From assembly GCA_903868035.1 (NCBI GenBank), contig CAIPTQ010000394.1, positions 1 through 41,584 of the forward strand: a stretch of DNA of 41,584 bases. The letters run 5' to 3'. The notes beneath the pieces were generated by a model. The model made no database searches, was not told where the DNA came from, and saw nothing but the letters and a program-made list of their open reading frames with translations. Below are positions 16,776 to 24,089 of this stretch, in pieces (position 1 is the stretch's first letter; every line of letters begins with the position of its first letter). A program made the translations under genes and the position numbers. This stretch comes from an uncultured Phycisphaerales bacterium. Lineage in GTDB: Bacteria > Planctomycetota > Phycisphaerae > WQYP01.

Positions 16776-18407
16776 CTAGGCCCGCGTGATCTTCAGCGCA
16801 ATGGCGTGCTCGCACGGCTTGGCGGCCGGCATTTGCACTCTCAGGCCGGCGGCTTCCTGGGTCCATTGCAGCTTGCCGGCGAAGCCGAGGAGTTCGACGT
16901 TTTCGATTTTGCCGGGGTCGGGCTTGGCGGCGGTGGCGAGGGAGGTGAGGAGAGCCTCCTTGTCCGGCCAGCCCATGAGAAAGGCGTAGAGGGTTTTGCC
17001 TTTGGAGGTGAAGCGGACGTCCTTGGCGGTGTAGGCGGTGCCGCTGTCGCGGGCGCCGCTGGAGCGCGTGGCGCCCGGCGAATTATCCGGAATGGCCGGC
17101 AGCAGTTTGAAGACGCTGGTGTCGCGGATGGAGTTCCCGAGGCTGGGGCCTTCGCCGCAGACCAGCCAGGGGCGCGTGCCGTGGATGCCTTCGGCATTGA
17201 TGGCCATCCAGGCGGTGATTTCGGCGACGATCTTCATTTCGGCGTCATCGAGGGTGCCGTCGGATTTCAGGGGGAAGTTCAGCAGCAGCGTGCCGTTGCG
17301 GGCGACGATGTTGACGAGGAGGTCGATGCACTGCTTGGGCGTGCGGTATTTGGCGTCGCGGTTGTAGTGCCAGTCGGCGATGCAGGTGTCGGTCTGGAAG
17401 GGATTGGGCCAGATGCCCTCGGCAATGCCGCGCTCGAAGTCGAGGACGCCGGTGCCGACCTGGCAATCCTCGATGCCTTTGCTGGTGTAGACGGCCTCCA
17501 CCTTGCCGCCGTTCCATTTGGCGCTCTGGTTGTAGAGGTGGGCGACGAGGTTCAGGCCGTACTGTTCGAAGCGAATGACGCCGTCGTGGTACATGAGGTC
17601 CGGCTGGAGCTGGTCGATGAGGTCCTGGAGGCGCAGCAGATACTCCCGCTTCCAGGACTCGGGCACCTTGCTGACGTCGCCGGCGTTCGCGTTGAGGGCA
17701 TGTTTCTCATGATAGAGGTCGGCATACTGGGGATCGTTGGCGTCGTAGGGCACACCGGCCTGGGGGCCGGTTTTGTCGCTGCCGAAGCAGGTGGCCATCC
17801 ATTCGTAGCTGGCGTGCAAATGCTGGCTGACGCCAAAACGCAGGCCCTGCTTCACCGCGGCATCCTTGAAGAGCTGGGCGATGTTTTTCTTAGGCCCCGT
17901 GGCGACCGCGTTCCAGCGCGGCTGGTACTTGGAGTTCCACAGGTCGAAGTTGTCATGGTGGACGCCCATGCTGACGAAGAACTTCGCCCCGGCTTTTTTG
18001 TAAAGGCCCAGAAGGTGGTCGGGGTCGAAGTTCTGGGCCTTCCAGGTGGGGATGACGTCCTTGTAGCCGAACTTGGAGGGGTGGCCGTAGGTCTGCACGT
18101 GGTAGAGGTTCTGGCGGCTGCCCTGCATGTACATATTGCGGGCGTACCAGTCGCCGGTCTCGGGGGCGGACTGGGGGCCCCAGTGGGCCCAGATGCCAAA
18201 CTTGGCGTCGCGATACCAGTCGGGGATTTGGTAGGTTTGAAGCGAGGCGCGCGTGCCCTTGAACGGGCCGGCGGCGATTTCCGGCATAGCGCCCGCCGTC
18301 GCGGGAGCCGTCTGTCCCCAGACTCGTGGCGTGCGCAATTGGGAAGCCATGCCCGCCAGGACGCCGCCCGCCAGTGTGCCCATCGCCTGCCGCCGTGTGA
18401 GTTTCAT
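16776..18407 (-). CDS. GH29 alpha-L-fucosidase-like enzyme, Tat-type signal
   Basis: This 543-residue protein starts at ATG 18407 after GGGAGG; the N-terminus KLTRRQAMGTLAGG is a twin-arginine signal. The barrel shows the GH29 runs WYRDAKFGIWAHWG (64-77) and FFVSMGVHHDNFDLWNS (143-159). The likely nucleophile is Asp275 in PDLMYHDG. The family removes terminal alpha-L-fucose (some members act on other sugars). It is shorter and more diverged around the active site than the second GH29 at 19944-21395, so the two probably act on different linkages. It is the last carbohydrate-active gene of the - strand set, 98 bases after the acetylesterase gene. Confidence 0.85.
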   Translation of the reverse strand: MKLTRRQAMGTLAGGVLAGMASQLRTPRVWGQTAPATAGAMPEIAAGPFKGTRASLQTYQIPDWYRDAKFGIWAHWGPQSAPETGDWYARNMYMQGSRQNLYHVQTYGHPSKFGYKDVIPTWKAQNFDPDHLLGLYKKAGAKFFVSMGVHHDNFDLWNSKYQPRWNAVATGPKKNIAQLFKDAAVKQGLRFGVSQHLHASYEWMATCFGSDKTGPQAGVPYDANDPQYADLYHEKHALNANAGDVSKVPESWKREYLLRLQDLIDQLQPDLMYHDGVIRFEQYGLNLVAHLYNQSAKWNGGKVEAVYTSKGIEDCQVGTGVLDFERGIAEGIWPNPFQTDTCIADWHYNRDAKYRTPKQCIDLLVNIVARNGTLLLNFPLKSDGTLDDAEMKIVAEITAWMAINAEGIHGTRPWLVCGEGPSLGNSIRDTSVFKLLPAIPDNSPGATRSSGARDSGTAYTAKDVRFTSKGKTLYAFLMGWPDKEALLTSLATAAKPDPGKIENVELLGFAGKLQWTQEAAGLRVQMPAAKPCEHAIALKITRA

Positions 18408-18505
18408 GGAACCTCCCGTGAGTTGGAACCGGACATTACACATGATCGAGAGTGTAGGCCCAGGGAGTGCAATCCCTGGGTTTGTGGGACGCGGGATTCT
18501 ATCAA

Positions 18506-19885
18506 TCACAGGCCCGGCGCGGTGGCTGTGGCTGGGCCTCGGCCCCCACGGCCTTGTGGTAGCGGGGGAATGCCTGTGCCTGAGGGCTGCCGGAGGTATT
18601 CCGGTGCCGCGTCGGGGTGCTGCAAGTCGATCTCCTTGAAGTCATCGACGATGTATTTGGCGAGTTCGGGGACATTGCGTTTGATGCCGGTGACGACGAC
18701 TTTGGAGAGCAGATAGCCGCCGTAGCCGTTGAGATGGGTCTGGTCGCCGAAGGCCGTGCCAACATTGGGCCCCAGCGTGGTCCAGAGTTCCTTGCTCATC
18801 GCCCACTGGTCGACCAGGGCGACATTCTGCTCCTTGGCGACTTCACGCATGGCGCGGGCCCAGGGGCCGACCGAATCGGCGTTGGCCTGACGCTCCATCG
18901 GCGTGACCAGCACGGGGGTGGCCCCGCGGCGACGGGTTTCGGCGATGAAGACGCTCAGGTAGGCCTTGAAGGAGGTTTCGGGTTCGGTGTAGGACTGGGG
19001 CCAATTGGACTTGGAATCGTTGTGGCCGAACTGGAAGAGGAAGAAGTCCCCCTTCTTCATCTGGCTGAGGACTTTGTCCATGCGCAGGCCGGTGACGAAG
19101 CTCTTGGAGGTTTCGCCGCCCTCGGCACTGTTGCAGACGGCGACCTCGGGCTTGAAGAACTGGCACATCTGGGTCGGCCAGTTGCCGCCGGGGCCGCGGC
19201 GGGGATCGCCGACGGTGGAATCGCCGGCGGTGAAAATGGTGGGCACGTCGTCGGCCTTGGCGATTTCCATGGCGCAGAGGCTCGGGTGTGTGCCGTTGAA
19301 CTCGATCGTCAGCCGGTCATCCCAGCAAATGGCCACATCCTCGCCGGCGAGGAACATGTGGACGATCGTGCCGCCGGGCGCATTCGCGGGCGGCGCCGGC
19401 AGCGTGGGCCGGCGCACGTTGGCGATGACGGTGCGGGTCTCGTACTTGCCCGGGGCCGTCACGATGTTGGCCGCCATCAGGTGGCCGGCCTCCGTGCGGA
19501 TGGTGGTGCGCGTTTCGGCCTGGGCGTCGCCGAGGGTCACGGTGATGCGGTAATTGCCTTCCGGAACCTTGACGGAAAACAGGATGGGGTAACTGGTGGT
19601 GGTGACAAAGCCGTCGCGCAGCGGATCCGTGCCGCCACGCTCGACGCCGGTGGGCTTGGAGCCAAAGTCGAAGCCGTAGCCCTTGTCGGACGTGTAGACC
19701 TCGTCCGCCTGGACCTTGGTGTAACCCTCCGGGGCCTTGCCGGGGCCAAAGTCGAATTTGAAGGTGGTGGGGGCTTGCGGTTGGGGCGGGCGCGCCTGGG
19801 CGAACGAGGCGCGGGCGTTACAGGCCAGCGCGCCGGCGGCAAGGGCGCAAACGAGCAGTGTACGATGGGCCAGGCGGGTGTTCAT
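18506..19885 (-). CDS. Exported CE12-like rhamnogalacturonan acetylesterase (SGNH fold)
   Basis: This 459-residue protein starts at ATG 19885 (AAAGGA upstream); the longer open frame to 20020 overlaps the preceding gene and lacks a sensible start. After a Sec signal (cleavage near FAQ30) comes a beta-rich domain (about 40-210) of the kind found as a galactose-binding-like module before CE12 esterases. The SGNH residues are Ser223 in AGDSTV, the NSAEGGETSKS block (252-262), Asn289 in FGHND and Asp381/His384 in DQTHLN. CE12 enzymes remove acetyl from the galacturonic acid of rhamnogalacturonan, opening the backbone to hydrolases. The C-terminus ends in a short RGGRG and Pro-Ala-Thr tail. Gaps to the flanking GH29 genes are 58 and 98 bases. 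Confidence 0.88.
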   Translation of the reverse strand: MNTRLAHRTLLVCALAAGALACNARASFAQARPPQPQAPTTFKFDFGPGKAPEGYTKVQADEVYTSDKGYGFDFGSKPTGVERGGTDPLRDGFVTTTSYPILFSVKVPEGNYRITVTLGDAQAETRTTIRTEAGHLMAANIVTAPGKYETRTVIANVRRPTLPAPPANAPGGTIVHMFLAGEDVAICWDDRLTIEFNGTHPSLCAMEIAKADDVPTIFTAGDSTVGDPRRGPGGNWPTQMCQFFKPEVAVCNSAEGGETSKSFVTGLRMDKVLSQMKKGDFFLFQFGHNDSKSNWPQSYTEPETSFKAYLSVFIAETRRRGATPVLVTPMERQANADSVGPWARAMREVAKEQNVALVDQWAMSKELWTTLGPNVGTAFGDQTHLNGYGGYLLSKVVVTGIKRNVPELAKYIVDDFKEIDLQHPDAAPEYLRQPSGTGIPPLPQGRGGRGPATATAPGL

Positions 19886-19943
19886 GATATGCGGTCCTTT
19901 GGTACGTAAGACGTCAGACAAACATTCCCGGGATAACGTTCGC

Positions 19944-21395
19944 TCATTGCGGGGGCGGGGATTTGCTGGGATCCACCAGCGTTCCCGACCCGCCGGTGTC
20001 CGTGGGCAAGGTGACCGCATTTGTCATGGGAACCGGGCCGGCAAATTCGAGGGCGGCCACGGACACATCCGGGTCGGGCACCGCGCCCGGTAGAGTCAGC
20101 ACCAGACCCTGGGGCGTGACGGCGCAAGCCACCTCCGCCCCGCCGGCCAGCAGCTTGCCCGCGCGGGGGGCCTGCTTGAGGCCGGTCAGGAGCACCTTAC
20201 CATCGGCGGGCCATTGCCACACATGAACGTAGAGGGTCGTGCCGCCATCCGCGCGGACTTTCTGGGTCGTGCGTCCCCACGCCTGCGTCTGCACGTAAAT
20301 CCCGCCCCGCGTCGCGTAGATCGCCTCGCCGTTGGTCTTTATCCACTTGCCCATCGCCAGCAGCCGATCAATCTCGGGCTGGGGGATGGTGCCGTCGGCC
20401 ATGGGGCCGATGTTCAGCAGGTAGTTGCCGTCCTTGCTGGCGATGTCGGAGATGTTGCGGATGAGCTCCTGGGAGGTTTTCCAGCGGAGGTCGCCGGCGT
20501 TGTAACCCCACGAGCCGTTGATGGTCATGTTGACTTCCAGCGGACGCCCCTGCTGCCCGTTGGCGGGGATGCGCTGCTCGGACGTGCGGAAATCGCCCAG
20601 CACGCCGCCGCCCAGGCGGCTGTTCTGGATGATGTTGGGATTGGCGCAGACATAATCGAAAAACGGTTTGGCCCGCTCGGGCATCATCGAATATTCGGTG
20701 TCCCACCAGAGGATGTCGGGGTGGAACTTGTCCACAATTTCTTTCACCTGCGGCAGTGCGATGGTCTTGAGATACGTGTCGAAGTCGCCCTTCTTCTGCT
20801 CCTCATCCCAGGGCTGGGTGTTGCCCTTGCCCCCGCCGAGATTCGTCCAGTCCTGCGACTGCGAGTAATAGGCGCCGAACTTCAGCCCCTTGGCCCGCAC
20901 GGCCTCCACGAGGGGCGCGATCAGGTCGCGCTTGGCCCCCGAGGCCTTCACGGCGTTCCAGTCGGAGACGGCGGAATCAAACAGGACAAAACCGTCGTGA
21001 TGCTTGGTGGTGATGACCATGTATTTGGCGCCGGCGTCGGCAAAAAGCTGCGCCCAGGCCTTAGGATCGTACTTGGCGGCGGTGAAGTCCTTGGCATACT
21101 CCTTGTAAGTCGCCACCGGCACCTTCCCCTGATTCATATACCATTCCCCGCGCGCCGGCACCGCATAGACGCCCCAGTGGATGAAGATGCCAAAGCGGGC
21201 CTCGCGGAACCATTTCAGACGCGCCTCGGTGACCGCCGCCGGTTCATTGCGGACGACCGCGGGCAGCGCCGGCAGCCCGGCGGCGGCCCCGGCCATCGGA
21301 ACCGGGCGCGTTTGGGCCTGTGCCGCGGCACCTGCGGACAACACTCCCAGCAAGGCGCCGGACGTCATAAGAAACATCGGAAGTTTGGATTTCAT
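19944..21395 (-). CDS. GH29 alpha-L-fucosidase
   Basis: The 483-residue protein has a Sec signal (residues 1-28). The barrel carries the canonical runs KWFREARFGIFIHWG (61-75), KYMVITTKHHDGFVLF (124-139) and PDILWWD with nucleophile Asp232. It closely follows the classical alpha-L-fucosidase pattern, so fucose release from a pectic or xyloglucan side chain is likely. A small beta domain follows the barrel from about residue 370. The start ATG 21395 has GAGGA upstream. It sits between the GH106-like and CE12-like genes, with gaps of 87 and 58 bases, in one transcription direction, so an operon is likely. Confidence 0.92.
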   Translation of the reverse strand: MKSKLPMFLMTSGALLGVLSAGAAAQAQTRPVPMAGAAAGLPALPAVVRNEPAAVTEARLKWFREARFGIFIHWGVYAVPARGEWYMNQGKVPVATYKEYAKDFTAAKYDPKAWAQLFADAGAKYMVITTKHHDGFVLFDSAVSDWNAVKASGAKRDLIAPLVEAVRAKGLKFGAYYSQSQDWTNLGGGKGNTQPWDEEQKKGDFDTYLKTIALPQVKEIVDKFHPDILWWDTEYSMMPERAKPFFDYVCANPNIIQNSRLGGGVLGDFRTSEQRIPANGQQGRPLEVNMTINGSWGYNAGDLRWKTSQELIRNISDIASKDGNYLLNIGPMADGTIPQPEIDRLLAMGKWIKTNGEAIYATRGGIYVQTQAWGRTTQKVRADGGTTLYVHVWQWPADGKVLLTGLKQAPRAGKLLAGGAEVACAVTPQGLVLTLPGAVPDPDVSVAALEFAGPVPMTNAVTLPTDTGGSGTLVDPSKSPPPQ

Positions 21396-21482
21396 GGGTT
21401 TTAGTCCTCGCTCTCAATCAGTTGTTAAAAAAGACCCGGATTTCACAAGCACCGTCCATTGTATCCCGGGCGTGGATTATCG

Positions 21483-23819
21483 CTACGGCTCCTGCACCAA
21501 AAACACCGCCGTCACCGCATCCAGCTTCAAGGGCACCGTCGTCAGGTCCTGGCCGGCGGCGTTCTTGGAATGCGCCGCCGCGACCGGCTGGATTTTGCCG
21601 TTCATCGGATCCCAGAGTTTGACATTGATATTGCCGCGGAGCGTGACCTTGGTGTCCACCGCCTTGTCGGAGGAATTGGCGAAGTAGTAGATTTCGCGGC
21701 CGTCCTTGACCTTGTGGATATAGGTGAACGACCCGGCGTAATTCGCTCCGGTGAGCACGGGCCACTGGGGTTCGGCGAACGCGACATCGGGCACGGGCAG
21801 GGCCTCTTTCATGAGCGCCTCGAGCGCGGCGGGCGTATAACTGGGCAGGAAGCACGACCGGCCGCCCGTGGTGTCGTTGCGGCGGAGAACGGGGCTGGCC
21901 TGCGGCGGGCCGAAAATCTCATCCATGATCTGGCGCACCTCCGCATCGCGGCCTTTTTCGACGGACTGCCTGGCCAGCACTTTGGTGGCGATCACCGTGC
22001 CGCCGGCATCATAGAAAGCCTTGATTTTCCGGGCCGTGTCCACCGCAAGAACATTGCCGCCGGGAATGACCAGGACGGAGTATTCCTCGCGGTTGATGGG
22101 GTTGTTGAGGACCAGCTTCTTCCCCTGGATGACGCAGCGTTCCTGGAAAGCCTGGGGGTGCAGGAACGTGAAATCCTGCCGCAGGCCCCGGAAGATCAAC
22201 TCGCCCAGTTCGATGTAGTCGATTTCCGGCGTGGCGGGGCCGCCATCGCGGGCCCAAACGACGTCCGTGCCGGGGTCGCCGGCGGTGCGGAAGTGAAAGG
22301 CGGCCTGCAGCGCGGCGATGGGGTAGAGGATCGCCACGTCGGCGACATGCCGGCCGTGTTGCAGCATGTAACACAGCCGCCCGATAAAGCGGTCAGACTC
22401 GGGCGTCTTGCTCCGCGGCACCGCGCCGACCTGGAAGTTCGTGCCCATCGCGGCCTGATCCATCGCCACCTTGTAGACCAGCGGCGGGTTCATCGTGCGG
22501 TAGCCGGCGTAGGTCTCGGCCATGAAGATGGGATGATCCCAGTTGCAGGCGGCGGAACTGACGATCTTGTAGGCGCGATTGGTGCGGCCCCAGGTCCAGA
22601 TGTCGTCGATGCCGGGGGCCTGTTGATACTTGAAGGTGAGCATCAGGTCGCCGCAGACGCCCACGGGACTGGTGAGCTCCTCCTGGTCCTGGTGCCCGCT
22701 GCACAGGATGTCGTGTGCCCCGCACCAGTCGGCCAACTGCTTGATGTAACTCTCGGCATACAGCTTGGCGCGATAACCCCACAGGGCGTTGCGAATGGCC
22801 GCCGTGTCGGGGCCGATGTCGTACCACAGCGCCGGGTAATACTTCATCGGGTTGTAGCCGTAGAGTTTCTCGAAGCCCTCGTTGAAATGCGGCGTCCAGG
22901 CCTTGCCGTTGGCTACGTGCATCGCCGGCTCGTCGTAATGGGTGATCTTGAGGACTGTTCCGAAGTATTGCTTGAGGTGGTCGTAGTGCGACTGAAAATT
23001 CAGGTCGATATACGCCTTGACCGCCTCGGCATCCAGGTAATCCACATAGCCGCTCTTGTTGCCCTGGTTGAGCGAAGCCTTGGGATTCAGATAGAAGCCC
23101 AGCAGTTTCCACTTCCCCGCCGGCACGTCGCAGGTGAGCTTGCGGTCGGCGGCGATCTTGCCGCTGACATCCACCAGTTCGTGCGTCTCCAGATTCATCA
23201 TCACCGCCCCGACCATGATCCCGTCGGGGATCGCCAGTGCCGCGCCGGCGACCGGGCCGGTGACGTCGAGTTCGACTTTTTCGAGGCTTTTGGCCGCGTG
23301 CTGGGGGAAGCGCGAGTACAAATAGCCGCCGGCCATGCCGCTGGGGTAGCCGACCTCATCGTAGAAGACCATCGGGGGGTTGCCGTTTTTGAGGCCGGCC
23401 TCGATGGTTTTGGCATAGATGTTGAAATATGCATCACTAAGGTATGCGGTGCCGGTGTCGTTCCGCGTGCGGCCCGAACCCCGCAGGTATTCGTCGGAGA
23501 TGCCCAAGGTGCTGCCGGGGCCCATGCCCAGATAAAAACCGCCGGTGATGTCCTGCTGGGCCCAGCGCTGGACCTGGCCGGCCATGCCGGCCTCGGTGGC
23601 GTTGGCGATGCCGAAGCCCATGAATCCCTGCTGGCGGCATTCCTTCGGCGGCTCGGCGAACAACAGCGGATCAATGCGGCGGGAACGCTCGAAGCCCTGG
23701 GGAAGGGCGGGGGAGGTGGCCGGGGCGGTGGGCGTGGCCTGGCCAAAGGCGCGGGGCAGACACAGGGCGGCGCCCGTGCCGGCGAGAAGCTGAACGGCGG
23801 TTCTGCGGGTCATTTGCAT
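21483..23819 (-). CDS. GH106-like alpha-L-rhamnosidase, Tat-type signal
   Basis: This 778-residue protein starts at ATG 23819, five bases after GGAGG; an ATG at 23813 is too far from it. The N-terminus MTRRTAVQLLAGTGAAL is a twin-arginine signal. Runs typical of the large GH106 group are VFYDEVGYPSG (151-161), the GYVDYLDAEAVKAYIDL block, ITHYDEP and IPGGN. GH106 enzymes release alpha-L-rhamnose from rhamnogalacturonan oligosaccharides, using a calcium-dependent site with two glutamates; I cannot place both with certainty. With CE12 and GH29 neighbours, rhamnogalacturonan or RG-II is the likely substrate. GH106-type proteins often carry galactose-binding-like modules; the C-terminal 150 residues are beta-rich and may be one. 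The family assignment is from motifs only. Confidence 0.78.
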   Translation of the reverse strand: MQMTRRTAVQLLAGTGAALCLPRAFGQATPTAPATSPALPQGFERSRRIDPLLFAEPPKECRQQGFMGFGIANATEAGMAGQVQRWAQQDITGGFYLGMGPGSTLGISDEYLRGSGRTRNDTGTAYLSDAYFNIYAKTIEAGLKNGNPPMVFYDEVGYPSGMAGGYLYSRFPQHAAKSLEKVELDVTGPVAGAALAIPDGIMVGAVMMNLETHELVDVSGKIAADRKLTCDVPAGKWKLLGFYLNPKASLNQGNKSGYVDYLDAEAVKAYIDLNFQSHYDHLKQYFGTVLKITHYDEPAMHVANGKAWTPHFNEGFEKLYGYNPMKYYPALWYDIGPDTAAIRNALWGYRAKLYAESYIKQLADWCGAHDILCSGHQDQEELTSPVGVCGDLMLTFKYQQAPGIDDIWTWGRTNRAYKIVSSAACNWDHPIFMAETYAGYRTMNPPLVYKVAMDQAAMGTNFQVGAVPRSKTPESDRFIGRLCYMLQHGRHVADVAILYPIAALQAAFHFRTAGDPGTDVVWARDGGPATPEIDYIELGELIFRGLRQDFTFLHPQAFQERCVIQGKKLVLNNPINREEYSVLVIPGGNVLAVDTARKIKAFYDAGGTVIATKVLARQSVEKGRDAEVRQIMDEIFGPPQASPVLRRNDTTGGRSCFLPSYTPAALEALMKEALPVPDVAFAEPQWPVLTGANYAGSFTYIHKVKDGREIYYFANSSDKAVDTKVTLRGNINVKLWDPMNGKIQPVAAAHSKNAAGQDLTTVPLKLDAVTAVFLVQEP

Positions 23820-23884
23820 GGAGTTCCTCCGAACTTGTTGTGACCTGAAAAGGACGTGCATGGGTTTCTCAGGGCACCTTCGTA

Positions 23885-23905
23885 TTTTCGATTATTCATC
23901 GAAAA
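23885..23905. promoter_or_regulatory. 8-bp inverted repeat upstream of the GH106-like gene
   Basis: TTTTCGAT (23885-23892) and ATCGAAAA (23898-23905) are perfect inverted arms around five bases, 66-86 bases before the GH106-like start. The stretch is AT-rich inside GC-rich DNA and has no T-run behind it on the - strand. An operator for a dimeric repressor or activator of the GH106-GH29-CE12-GH29 run is the likeliest reading. Confidence 0.45.
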
Positions 23906-23960
23906 AGACCATGGCTGCCGTTGACGCAACATGGCGGTATTTGACTTCCGCGGGCGGACC

Positions 23961-24020
23961 CAGGTGGCAGGCATGGTGCAGGCATGGTGGCAGGCAAAGC
24001 GCAGGCAAGGTGGCAGGCAC
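23961..24020 (+). repeat. Tandem GGTGGCAGGCA-like units between GH2 and GH106
   Basis: About five imperfect copies of (GGTG)GCAGGCA with variable spacing lie at 23963-24020. They resemble the left end of the GCAGGCA...GTGCCGT element that follows immediately, as if that end had been amplified. No gene is visible here. Confidence 0.65.
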
Positions 24021-24089
24021 ATTCCATGTGCCGTTGTGCGAGGCGCTTTGCGTGGTTCGGGGCGACGGCACACGGGGTATGCCTGCTAC
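24013..24089. repeat. Two inverted copies of a GCAGGCA...GTGCCGT REP-like element
   Basis: The first copy (24013-24035, +) reads GCAGGCA, then CATTCCAT, then GTGCCGT and contains the palindrome GGCACAT/ATGTGCC. The second (24062-24089, -) reads GTAGCAGGCA...GTGCCGTC when complemented. The pair forms a long imperfect inverted repeat whose right end covers the stop codon (24086-24088) of the GH2 gene. Two more copies lie at 37238-37318. A stabilising 3' hairpin of the GH2 message is possible. Confidence 0.65.

Noticed and set aside
21459..23843. 794-codon open frame on the + strand opposite the GH106-like gene
   Set aside because: The - strand frame has a Tat signal, SD and conserved blocks; the + strand product is an antisense artefact of third-position GC.
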